Shown: one piece after another, positions 8,018 to 14,166 of the stretch
How the letters are laid out: each line of letters begins with the position of its first letter
Position numbering within the stretch: position 1 is the stretch's first letter
Position numbers and translations under genes: made by a program
The notes under the pieces: generated by a model
Database searches by the model: none
What the model saw: only the letters and a program-made list of their open reading frames with translations
What the model was told of the DNA's origin: nothing
Assembly (NCBI GenBank): GCA_027063585.1
Contig: JAMORM010000172.1
Span: 1-20,943 of the forward strand
Direction: 5' to 3'
DNA: 20,943 nucleotides
Source of the DNA: Sulfurimonas sp.
GTDB lineage: Bacteria; Campylobacterota; Campylobacteria; Campylobacterales; Sulfurimonadaceae

Positions 8018-8034
8018 AACAGATTACTCTTTGA
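8007..8034. terminator. hairpin spanning both stop codons of hspR and murA
   Basis: TCAAAGAGTA (8007-8016) pairs with TACTCTTTGA (8025-8034) across an 8-base loop. The hspR stop (8015-8017) and the murA stop (8024-8026, minus) both lie in it, so it is built from the coding ends of two convergent genes. On the plus side GTCTTTGTATTTTT follows, a fair T-rich tail for terminating hspR; the minus side has none. Confidence 0.5.
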
Positions 8035-9286
8035 GTCTTTGTATTTTTGCTCCGACATTTTGAAGTTTATTTTCAAGAGAGTCATAACCGCGGTCTAAAT
8101 GATAGATGCGATGTACGTTTGTCTCTTGTGTTGCTACAAGTGCAGCTAAGACAAGAGCACTTGAAGCGCGTAGATCTGTTGCCATTACATCTGTTCCGCA
8201 CAGTTCTGTTTTTCCATTGACAGTTGCGGTATGCCCGTTTAATGTAATATCTGCACCCATACGTTGTAGTTCACTTACATGCATAAATCTATTTTCAAAA
8301 AGTCTTTCTTCTATTATGGAAACACCGTTTGCTTGTGTTGCAAGTGCCATAAACTGCGCCTGCATATCTGTAGGAAATGCAGGATACTCTTGTGTTACAA
8401 TTTTGACAGGTTTTAGCTCTTGTGAAGGATGAATAGTTATAGTATTTTGAGTGATGCTAAAAGTATTTCCCATCTCTTCAAGTTTAGAAATAACCGCTCC
8501 TAAATGTTTTGGTTCAACATTTGTAAGTGTGAGTTCAGATTTTGTAATCGCACCTGCACAAAGGTAAGTTCCTGCTTCAATTCTATCAGGTATAACAGAA
8601 AATTCTTCAATGTTAAGTAATTTTCCATCTGTTCCGTGAATTTCAAGTATTGCTGTCCCTATACCATTTATTTGAACACCACTAGTATTAAGTACTTCAC
8701 ACAATTGGACTACTTCAGGTTCTCTTGCCGCATTTGTAATAGTTGTAACCCCTTTTGCAAGTGCAGCAGCCATAATGATATTTGCGGTACCAGTAACGGT
8801 GACTTTGTCAAAAATAATGTCACATCCTTGAAGCCCGTTGGGTGTTGTCGCTTCAATATATCCGGCTTTTATGTCTATTTTTGCACCCATTTGCTCTAAT
8901 GCCTTTAAATGCAGATCTATTGGACGTTGTCCAATAGCGCATCCTCCGGGTAAAGATACCTCACAGTGTCCGAATCGAGCCAAGATAGGACCTAGAACCA
9001 AGATAGAAGCACGCATTGTCTTAACAATATCATAGGTTGCTTTTGTCTCGTGTAGGTTTGCAGTATTTACGACAACTCTGTCTTCTAAAAACTCACATGC
9101 AGCACCGAGATTTGACAATAGTTTTAAAAGAGTTCTTATATCTACCACTTGTGGCAGATTTTTCATATGTACACTGTTCTTTGCAAGTATGCACATTGCA
9201 ATAAGAGGTAAAGATGCATTTTTTGCACCTGAGATATTTATAGTACCTTCAAGTGAAGCTACATTTTGTATTTTTAAATAGTCCAT
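8024..9286 (-). CDS. murA: UDP-N-acetylglucosamine 1-carboxyvinyltransferase
   Basis: MurA transfers enolpyruvate from PEP to UDP-GlcNAc, the first committed step of peptidoglycan synthesis in the cytoplasm. The 420-aa length is standard. N-terminal SGAKNASLP (19-27) holds the conserved Lys-Asn pair. The catalytic loop is [11 protein letters not shown] (112-122) with Cys116, the residue alkylated by fosfomycin, so the enzyme should be of the sensitive type. Further motifs are [33 protein letters not shown] with the conserved Asp, and the C-terminal [13 protein letters not shown]. The ATG is preceded on the minus strand by AAAGAGACC. It converges on hspR and diverges from the five-gene run starting at 9390. 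Confidence 0.97.
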   Translation of the reverse strand: MDYLKIQNVASLEGTINISGAKNASLPLIAMCILAKNSVHMKNLPQVVDIRTLLKLLSNLGAACEFLEDRVVVNTANLHETKATYDIVKTMRASILVLGPILARFGHCEVSLPGGCAIGQRPIDLHLKALEQMGAKIDIKAGYIEATTPNGLQGCDIIFDKVTVTGTANIIMAAALAKGVTTITNAAREPEVVQLCEVLNTSGVQINGIGTAILEIHGTDGKLLNIEEFSVIPDRIEAGTYLCAGAITKSELTLTNVEPKHLGAVISKLEEMGNTFSITQNTITIHPSQELKPVKIVTQEYPAFPTDMQAQFMALATQANGVSIIEERLFENRFMHVSELQRMGADITLNGHTATVNGKTELCGTDVMATDLRASSALVLAALVATQETNVHRIYHLDRGYDSLENKLQNVGAKIQRLKE

Positions 9287-9315
9287 AGGTCTCTTTGTAT
9301 TAATTAGTGATTGAC

Positions 9316-9321
9316 ATTATA
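9316..9321 (-). promoter_or_regulatory. murA -10 element
   Basis: On the minus strand TATAAT (9321 to 9316), in the context CGATATAATGTC, lies about 30 bases upstream of the murA ATG. There is no clear -35 hexamer. The opposite strand reads TTGACA at 9311-9316 in the same place, which could in principle serve as a -35 for the divergent operon. Confidence 0.55.
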
Positions 9322-9349
9322 TCGAATTATTATGAGTATAGATTAAATA

Positions 9350-9367
9350 TTTTTTTTTTGATATACT
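9350..9367 (+). promoter_or_regulatory. T10 tract and -10 element upstream of 9390 operon
   Basis: Ten consecutive T residues (9350-9359) stand 2 bases before TATACT (9362-9367), a likely -10 for the plus-strand run of genes. The predicted start is near 9374. The ribosome binding site AAAGGAATT (9377-9385) precedes the ATG at 9390. A T tract upstream of the -10 is common in this phylum; ten in a row is long enough to slip during replication. Confidence 0.45.
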
Positions 9368-9389
9368 TAATTTTTTAAAGGAATTACGA

Positions 9390-9821
9390 ATGAGTTCAGC
9401 ACTGGACAGATTGAAAAATTTAACCAATAAAATTTCAAGTTATGAAACTGCAAGAAAACAAAATCTAAAAATATTAAAAGATTTATTTATGGAACTAGCG
9501 ATAGACAAAAAAGTAGACAATTTTGATGATTTATTTAATTTTAAAGCTGTAAATCTGTCGGGTGTTTCATTGAATGATGAGACTCTCGGTGAAATTAAAA
9601 AAGGCAGATATCTGCAGATACTGGCGATCAGTTATGATAAAAATGCCATACAAAAAAGTAAAAATATCTCTTTGGCATATTTCGGCAGAGTTGAAAATGT
9701 TGAGAATGAATTGAAAAACAAGGTGGTTGACTTTGTAATCCGTTACAGATTTGAAAAAAGCTTTATGACCCTTGAGCATTATCATGATATGTTGGGTAAA
9801 TTTGGACAAAAAAGTGAGTAG
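9390..9821 (+). CDS. hypothetical protein, 143 aa
   Basis: I do not recognise this family. The product is soluble and lysine-rich, with no signal peptide or membrane segment. Residues 1-45 look like a long amphipathic helix (LDRLKNLTNKISSYETARKQ), followed by a mixed alpha/beta region with AVNLSGVSLNDETLGEI and LAYFGRVENVENELKNKVVD. The ATG is supported by AAAGGAATT upstream. It is the first gene of a run of five that overlap or nearly touch and end with rsmD; the next start (GTG 9814) lies inside its last codons, so translation is probably coupled. No function is claimed. Confidence 0.78.
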   Translation: MSSALDRLKNLTNKISSYETARKQNLKILKDLFMELAIDKKVDNFDDLFNFKAVNLSGVSLNDETLGEIKKGRYLQILAISYDKNAIQKSKNISLAYFGRVENVENELKNKVVDFVIRYRFEKSFMTLEHYHDMLGKFGQKSE

Positions 9822-10374
9822 ATTTTATTTTTTACTATGGTTTAGGTGGGCGCTTAAATTAACACTCTATACTCTTGTATTAACCTTTGTCATTGCGGCT
9901 TTTATAACTTTGGGAATATACATAGCTCAAGGGCTGAAACCTTTGGACATCGAAATAATTACGGCACTTATCGCAATATTTAAATTTTGGTTTGTATTGT
10001 CATGGAGTTTTGCACTTTTAATCATTTTGTTTAGAAGTTTAAAGTATATATTTAACAAATGCGTCGGAGGCTATGTGTTTGAACTTTTAACCTGCCCCGT
10101 TCAAGAGAAAAAAGACGAAATTAGAGAGGTAATTACCGATATCGGTTATGGTGATTTGCTCAAGGTTTGGCGTAAATGGTTTATGCTCCTTATTTGGATG
10201 GTAGCCGCACAGATGATTGTAGCTTTGATTATTATGAAACTGTTTAGTTCGTATGAAAATATTTTTGACTGGTTTAATATTTATTTATTATATATTTTTA
10301 TTTTAATTGCAGGATATTTTTCTTTTATTGTTTTGAGCATTAAGTGCAAAAAAGTACGGATAAGCAAATGTTAA
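9814..10374 (+). CDS. integral membrane protein of unknown function
   Basis: The product is about 186 aa with four predicted membrane helices: residues about 3-35, 45-72 (ALIAIFKFWFVLSWSFALLIILF), 120-142 (MLLIWMVAAQMIVALIIMKL) and 150-175 (IYLLYIFILIAGYFSFIVLS). A central cytoplasmic or periplasmic loop of about 45 residues is charged and holds CPVQEKKDEIREVITDIGYGD. The tail is basic (KCKKVRISKC), which favours a cytoplasmic C-terminus. I chose GTG at 9814, which overlaps the previous stop; ATG 9784 in the same frame is possible but would overlap more. The following exonuclease gene overlaps its stop. No family recognised. Confidence 0.7.
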   Translation: MSRFYFLLWFRWALKLTLYTLVLTFVIAAFITLGIYIAQGLKPLDIEIITALIAIFKFWFVLSWSFALLIILFRSLKYIFNKCVGGYVFELLTCPVQEKKDEIREVITDIGYGDLLKVWRKWFMLLIWMVAAQMIVALIIMKLFSSYENIFDWFNIYLLYIFILIAGYFSFIVLSIKCKKVRISKC

Positions 10375-11069
10375 TATTTACGGATGTTGAAACAACAGGG
10401 CTCGAAGCAGGTGACGTTATCTGCTCCATTGCCTTGTTATATGAAGATGATGTTATACATGAATTGTTAAACGAAGGGAAAAAAATACCGCCCTTAGCTT
10501 CAACTGTTCATCATATAACCAATGAGATGATTCAGAATAAAAAATCATTTAAAGAGAGTAAAATATATGATTTTTTGAAACAAAATAACAGTTCTGACAA
10601 TACTTTAATAGCACATAATGTAAAATTCGATTTAGAAAAACTAAATGTCGCCGGTTTAGATTGGCAGGGTGATGTTATAGATACGCTCAAAGTAACAAAA
10701 CATCTTATAAAAGAGTGTGAACTATTCTCTTTGGAGTTTTTACGATATGAATTAAAACTTTACATCAAAGAATGTGAAATGAAGCAAAAATATGGAATTA
10801 AAGATGCTTTATGCGTACATAAAGCAGTGCGTGACGTATTTGTAACAAAATTGCTGTTTGAATACCTGCTTGACTACGCAACAATTGAGAAGATGAAAGA
10901 GTTGAGTTTTCAAAAGATACTGTTAGAAAAGCTTTCATTCGGAAAATATATGGGAAAATATATAGAAGAGATAGTATTAAATGACAGAGCATATATCACA
11001 TGGATGTTAGGCTTACAAGAGTTAGATGAAGATTTGAAATACTCACTAGAGTATTATATGAGAGGATAA
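10368..11069 (+). CDS. DnaQ-like 3'-5' exonuclease with C-terminal FGKY domain
   Basis: This is a DEDDh exonuclease related to the DNA polymerase III epsilon subunit and exonuclease X. With ATG 10368 as start, Exo I is FTDVETTGLE (D6, E8), Exo II is LIAHNVKFDLEKL (D88), and Exo III is CVHKAVRDVF (H151, D156), so all catalytic residues are present. After residue 180 comes a tail with LSFGKYMGKYIEEI (189-202) and YITWML, which resembles the small FGKYKGK-type domain (DUF3820-like) attached to some exonucleases. The GTG at 10344 is an alternative start adding 8 residues; I prefer the ATG because the DxE strand then begins at once and GGATAAG precedes it. It may act in repair or RNA/DNA trimming; the true replicative DnaQ is not implied. 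Confidence 0.85.
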   Translation: MLIFTDVETTGLEAGDVICSIALLYEDDVIHELLNEGKKIPPLASTVHHITNEMIQNKKSFKESKIYDFLKQNNSSDNTLIAHNVKFDLEKLNVAGLDWQGDVIDTLKVTKHLIKECELFSLEFLRYELKLYIKECEMKQKYGIKDALCVHKAVRDVFVTKLLFEYLLDYATIEKMKELSFQKILLEKLSFGKYMGKYIEEIVLNDRAYITWMLGLQELDEDLKYSLEYYMRG

Positions 11070-11073
11070 TTAT

Positions 11074-11448
11074 ATGAGAGTAGCCGTTGAATGTCAATCT
11101 CCGCTTTTACAAAAATCACTAGAACTTTTTTTATCGAAGTATTTAAGTTCATCTAAAAAGAGCGATATTATCATTAGAGATGAAGAGTGCTTAAATGAAA
11201 GCCGGTGCTTTTATATTTCAAGTGAAGAAGGGGCAGATTTATTAAAACCTTTTTCAAAGTCACAACTTATTTTAGCATTGGAAAAAAAATATAATGAGTT
11301 GTACCCCAAAAGCACAAACAGCATCATTGAAGATGAGGATACGCCAGAGACCATGAATTTTGAAATACTGCAAAAAAGAATTGAATTATTAACACAAGAG
11401 TATCAAGAAAATATATTAAGAGCAGTGAAAGCATTTTATGAAAAATAA
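11074..11448 (+). CDS. hypothetical protein with receiver-like KPF motif, 124 aa
   Basis: The family is not recognised. The first 75 residues read like a shortened receiver fold: MRVAVECQS strand, a helix, DIIIRDE strand (31-37), RCFYISSEEG strand, then LLKPFSKSQLILALEKKY (57-73), which resembles the KPF and last helix of response-regulator receivers. The acidic pocket near the N-terminus is missing, so it would be a degenerate, non-phosphorylated version. Residues 80-124 are a charged helix that could be a coiled coil. It starts 4 bases after the exonuclease gene and overlaps rsmD by 11 bases. The receiver idea is inference from one motif. Confidence 0.72.
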   Translation: MRVAVECQSPLLQKSLELFLSKYLSSSKKSDIIIRDEECLNESRCFYISSEEGADLLKPFSKSQLILALEKKYNELYPKSTNSIIEDEDTPETMNFEILQKRIELLTQEYQENILRAVKAFYEK

Positions 11449-12037
11449 ACAATTAAGTAAGAAAATAATCGCGGGTAAATATAAAGGTAAAAGACTTTTA
11501 TTGCCATCAAAAACGACAACACGAAGTTCTAAATCTATAGTGTTGGAATCTTTTTTCAATACTTTGCAGTTTAACATTGTCGGTGCAAATTTTGTTGAGG
11601 TGTTTTCAGGCAGCGGTTCCATAGGACTTGAAGCCCTCAGTCGTGGTGCAAAAAAAATATACTTTATGGAAAAAGACTCAAATGCTTTAAAAACATTGAA
11701 AGAAAATATAGCACAAACTGACCCAAATGCCTGTGAAGTTTTTGCAGGAGACAGTTTTTCAAATATTCATACGGTGGTCTCAAAACTGAAAAAGTCCAAT
11801 GAAGACGCTTATTTTTATATTGACCCTCCTTTTAGTATTCGAGAAGATATGGAAGATATTTATGAAAAAACAATGCAGCTTATTAAAGAACTACCCGAGT
11901 TACATGTAAAGTTGATTATAATTGAACATATGAGCGGACTTGATATTCCTCAAAAATTAGGTTTATATCAAGTGAAAAAATCAAAAAAATTCGGAAATAC
12001 TACATTGACTTATTTAGTAAGTGAAAATATGGAATAA
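11438..12037 (+). CDS. rsmD: 16S rRNA (guanine(966)-N2)-methyltransferase RsmD
   Basis: RsmD methylates G966 of 16S rRNA in the assembled small subunit. The 199-aa protein starts with the family signature KKIIAGKYKGKRLLLP (8-23) and TRSSKSIVLESFFN (28-41). The Rossmann SAM-binding loop is FVEVFSGSGSIGLEALSRGA (52-71), with the acidic FMEKD strand (76-80) and the catalytic DPPF at 129-132. Length and order of motifs are those of the family. The ATG lies within the end of the preceding gene (11-base overlap), indicating coupled translation. The sigma54-type promoter of flgI overlaps its stop codon. Confidence 0.94.
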   Translation: MKNKQLSKKIIAGKYKGKRLLLPSKTTTRSSKSIVLESFFNTLQFNIVGANFVEVFSGSGSIGLEALSRGAKKIYFMEKDSNALKTLKENIAQTDPNACEVFAGDSFSNIHTVVSKLKKSNEDAYFYIDPPFSIREDMEDIYEKTMQLIKELPELHVKLIIIEHMSGLDIPQKLGLYQVKKSKKFGNTTLTYLVSENME

Positions 12038-12045
12038 AACTTGCT
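12030..12045 (+). promoter_or_regulatory. sigma54-type (-24/-12) promoter of flgI
   Basis: TGGAAT-AAAAC-TTGCT has GG at 12031-12032 and GC at 12043-12044, the exact GG-N10-GC spacing of RpoN promoters, and the GGAA form is the one common in Campylobacter and Helicobacter flagellar genes. The predicted start near 12056 leaves about 18 bases before the flgI ATG, with the ribosome binding site AAGGA at 12063-12068. It overlaps the rsmD stop codon. Confidence 0.7.
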
Positions 12046-12073
12046 GACTCTTGCTTACATGTAAGGATTGACA

Positions 12074-13120
12074 ATGAAATATATTTTATTTTTTCTACTT
12101 TTTTTCTCGACACTTAATGCAACGAAAATATCTGATGTGTCAAATATTGTAGGTGTAAGAGAAAATCAGATTATAGGGTATTCTCTTGTTGTCGGCTTGA
12201 AAAAGACAGGAGACGGAACAACTTCAAAATTTACACTGCAGTCTATATCAAATATGCTCAAAGCAATGAATATAGATATGAACCCTATAGATATTAAATC
12301 TAAAAATGTTGCGGCTGTTGTTGTAACAGCTACTATGAAACCTTTTGCACGACAGGGTGATAAGTTTGATGTGACGGTCTCTTCTATCGGTGATGCAAAA
12401 TCCTTAGAGGGTGGAACACTTTTAATGACACCGTTAAAAGGGGTTGATGGAAAAATCTATGCTTTAGCGCAAGGTGCGGTTAGTATAGGTGGACTTAATT
12501 CAAGAGGTGCCGGAAGTGAATCTCATCCGACAAGCGGCGTTGTTTTTAACGGTGGCTTTATTGAAAGAGAAATAAATATTGATTTATTTCACCAACAGTA
12601 TGCAACACTCTCTTTAAAAGAATCAGGGTTTCAAAATGCGGTAGGTATTCAAAAAGCTATTAATAACTACTATCATACACAGATAGCTGTGGCTATGGAC
12701 TCAAGAAGTATAAAACTTAAACGTCCTCAAAATCGTTCAATGATTGAATTTTTGGCAGAGGTACAGGAGATAGATATGAACTATCAGCCAAAAGACAGAA
12801 TTATCATCAATGAAAGAACAGGAACTATTGTTGCTGGTGTTAATATACAGCTTAAACCGGTTGTTTTGACACATGGAGACATTACGATTAAGATTGTGGA
12901 GCAAAATAAGGTTTCAAAGCCTGAGGGTTCAATGAGCGTTGACAAGAATCTTGTTATTGGTTTGAATGAAAATGAAGTATACACGAAAGAGGGTACAACG
13001 ACAGTAGCGAATCTGGTGCGTTCTTTACAAAAACTTGGAGCTTCGCCAAAAGATATTATATCTATACTTGAAGCTATGAAAAGCGCAGGTAGTATATCTG
13101 CTGAATTGAAGGTGATATAA
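12074..13120 (+). CDS. flgI: flagellar P-ring protein FlgI
   Basis: FlgI forms the periplasmic P-ring around the flagellar rod in peptidoglycan. The ATG at 12074 gives 348 aa; a TTG two codons earlier is less likely because AAGGA (12064-12067 region) is best placed for the ATG. A signal peptide is clear: MKYILFFLLFFSTLNA, then cleavage before TKISDV. Family motifs include NIVGVRENQIIGYSLVVGL (in the mature N-terminus), GDGT, AVVVTATMKPFARQGDKFDVTVSSIGDA in two adjacent blocks, GTLLMTPLKG, INERTGTIVAG and the C-terminal LVRSLQKLGASPKDIISIL. It is cotranscribed with flgJ, whose ATG overlaps its stop by one base. Confidence 0.96.
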   Translation: MKYILFFLLFFSTLNATKISDVSNIVGVRENQIIGYSLVVGLKKTGDGTTSKFTLQSISNMLKAMNIDMNPIDIKSKNVAAVVVTATMKPFARQGDKFDVTVSSIGDAKSLEGGTLLMTPLKGVDGKIYALAQGAVSIGGLNSRGAGSESHPTSGVVFNGGFIEREINIDLFHQQYATLSLKESGFQNAVGIQKAINNYYHTQIAVAMDSRSIKLKRPQNRSMIEFLAEVQEIDMNYQPKDRIIINERTGTIVAGVNIQLKPVVLTHGDITIKIVEQNKVSKPEGSMSVDKNLVIGLNENEVYTKEGTTTVANLVRSLQKLGASPKDIISILEAMKSAGSISAELKVI

Positions 13121-13428
13121 TGAGTTATGGAATGAACGCTATTAATGCGCAAGCACAGATAGTGACGGATAATAAGGCAATACCTAAAATTGATAAAAAT
13201 GCTGAAGATAAAGCTCTTAGGGAGCAAACTGACGCTTTTGAAGCCGTTATTGTAAAAATGTTGATGGATAATGCGATGAAAGATGATAAAAATCTTTTTT
13301 CATCTCAGAACGATCCTGGGGATAAAATATATAAATCTATGTATAGAGATGAACTCTCAAAAGCAAGTGCGGGAAGTTTTGGATTTTCGCAAATGCTTTA
13401 TGACTATTTATCTCAAAAGAATTCATAA
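13120..13428 (+). CDS. flgJ: rod-binding protein FlgJ, single-domain form
   Basis: The product matches the N-terminal rod-scaffolding domain of FlgJ: LREQTDAFEAVIVKMLMDNA (34-53), LFSSQNDPG, then YRDELSKASAGSFGFSQMLYDYL near the C-terminus (M..DELS..AG..G pattern). At 102 aa it has no muramidase domain, the usual state in Campylobacterota, where a separate peptidoglycan hydrolase opens the wall. No signal peptide is present, as expected for a protein exported by the flagellar secretion apparatus. The start overlaps the flgI stop (TAATG). Confidence is high because of the neighbours; the domain alone would be modest evidence. Confidence 0.88.
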   Translation: MSYGMNAINAQAQIVTDNKAIPKIDKNAEDKALREQTDAFEAVIVKMLMDNAMKDDKNLFSSQNDPGDKIYKSMYRDELSKASAGSFGFSQMLYDYLSQKNS

Positions 13429-13435
13429 AGTTAGC

Positions 13436-13462
13436 TTAAGAAGTTGCAGTTTTTGTCGATAT
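13436..13462 (+). promoter_or_regulatory. sigma28 (FliA) promoter of flgM
   Basis: TTAAGAAG (13436-13443), 11 bases, then GTCGATAT (13455-13462) fits the FliA pattern TAAAGTTT-N11-GCCGATAA with exact spacing, and the CGATAT core is the form usual in Campylobacter. Start predicted near 13469, about 38 bases before the flgM ATG. The product of flgM inhibits FliA, so this makes a feedback loop. Confidence 0.72.
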
Positions 13463-13506
13463 AGTTGTAGAGATAAAAATTAACTAATTAAACTAAAGGA
13501 TGAATT

Positions 13507-13713
13507 ATGATTTCAAAAGTAAATAATTCAGTGCTAGGAAGTGCATATGCAAATAATGCACTTTCAAATACACAAAAAAAAGAAAATGTTTCAGCAACTG
13601 CGACAGATCAAAAGGGCAGTAAGGTTGATCAACTAAAAGAGTCTATAGACTCTGGAGAATACAAAGTGGATTTATCTGCATTATCTAAAAAGATGGCAGA
13701 CGAGTTACTTTAG
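13507..13713 (+). CDS. flgM: anti-sigma28 factor FlgM
   Basis: FlgM binds and holds FliA (sigma28) inactive until the hook is finished; in many bacteria it is then exported. The 68-aa protein has a low-complexity, probably disordered N-terminus rich in N, S and K, and the conserved C-terminal FliA-binding part: VDQLKESIDSGEYKVDLSAL (39-58) then SKKMADELL. This is the family core I.xLK..I.SGEYxVD...(L)AxKM..ELL. The ATG is preceded by AAAGGATGAATT. It lies first in a run with flgN and flgK behind a sigma28-type promoter. Confidence 0.93.
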   Translation: MISKVNNSVLGSAYANNALSNTQKKENVSATATDQKGSKVDQLKESIDSGEYKVDLSALSKKMADELL

Positions 13714-13736
13714 AAATAAATTAACAGGAGAATGAC

Positions 13737-14165
13737 ATGTTGAGTCATCATTTGCAAAATGCTTTAAAAGATTTAAAAGATTTAATTTTAATTACAAAAT
13801 CAGATATCGAAGATATTAAAAAAGCTCAACATGAACATCAGTTTGAAAGACTCTCTATCAAAGAAGAAAAACTCAAAAGTTTTGAAGCTAAAAAAGCGAT
13901 GATAGATTATGAAATTTCTTCTTTAATGACATCCCACCCGGATGTTGAACTTCCCCAATTACTAGATGAAACACAACATCAATTGCTTGATGAATTAAAA
14001 ATTCAATTATCAGAGTTAAGAGAAGTAAATAAACATTATGCAAAGTTAGTTGTAGTAGTGAGTAATTTATATAATACATTTTTAGAAAGACTTGTACCGA
14101 CTGAAATGCAGGGGTATAATAAAGTTGCATCTAAAAATTCTACTATTTTAGAGGTAAGAGTTTAA
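13737..14165 (+). CDS. flgN: FlgN-like chaperone for hook-filament junction proteins
   Basis: FlgN-type chaperones bind FlgK and FlgL in the cytoplasm and deliver them to the flagellar export gate. The 142-aa product is almost wholly helical: LQNALKDLKDLILITKSDIEDI, then IKEEKLKSFEAKKAMID, and a final helical hairpin LLDELKIQLSELREVNKHYAKLV with NLYNTFLERLVP. There is no signal peptide. Sequence identity within this family is low, so the call leans on fold-type, size and position between flgM and flgK. ACAGGAG lies 6 bases before the ATG, and flgK starts one base after its stop. Confidence 0.82.
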   Translation: MLSHHLQNALKDLKDLILITKSDIEDIKKAQHEHQFERLSIKEEKLKSFEAKKAMIDYEISSLMTSHPDVELPQLLDETQHQLLDELKIQLSELREVNKHYAKLVVVVSNLYNTFLERLVPTEMQGYNKVASKNSTILEVRV

Positions 14166-14166
14166 G

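Noticed and set aside
8636..9035. Plus-strand open frames within the murA locus
   Set aside because: They are antisense shadows of murA, which has full-length family homology; their products are cysteine-rich low-plausibility sequences without ribosome binding sites.
9772..9813. Upstream TTG or ATG start for the membrane protein gene
   Set aside because: These would overlap the preceding gene by 38-50 bases and add a polar segment before the first membrane helix; GTG 9814 gives the short overlap typical of this operon.
12784..13227. Minus-strand 147-codon frame across flgI/flgJ
   Set aside because: It is opposite two well-supported flagellar genes, has no start signals and no recognisable motif.
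13283..13483. Plus-strand 66-codon frame overlapping flgJ
   Set aside because: It is an alternative frame of flgJ running across the sigma28 promoter; no ribosome binding site and no plausible protein features.
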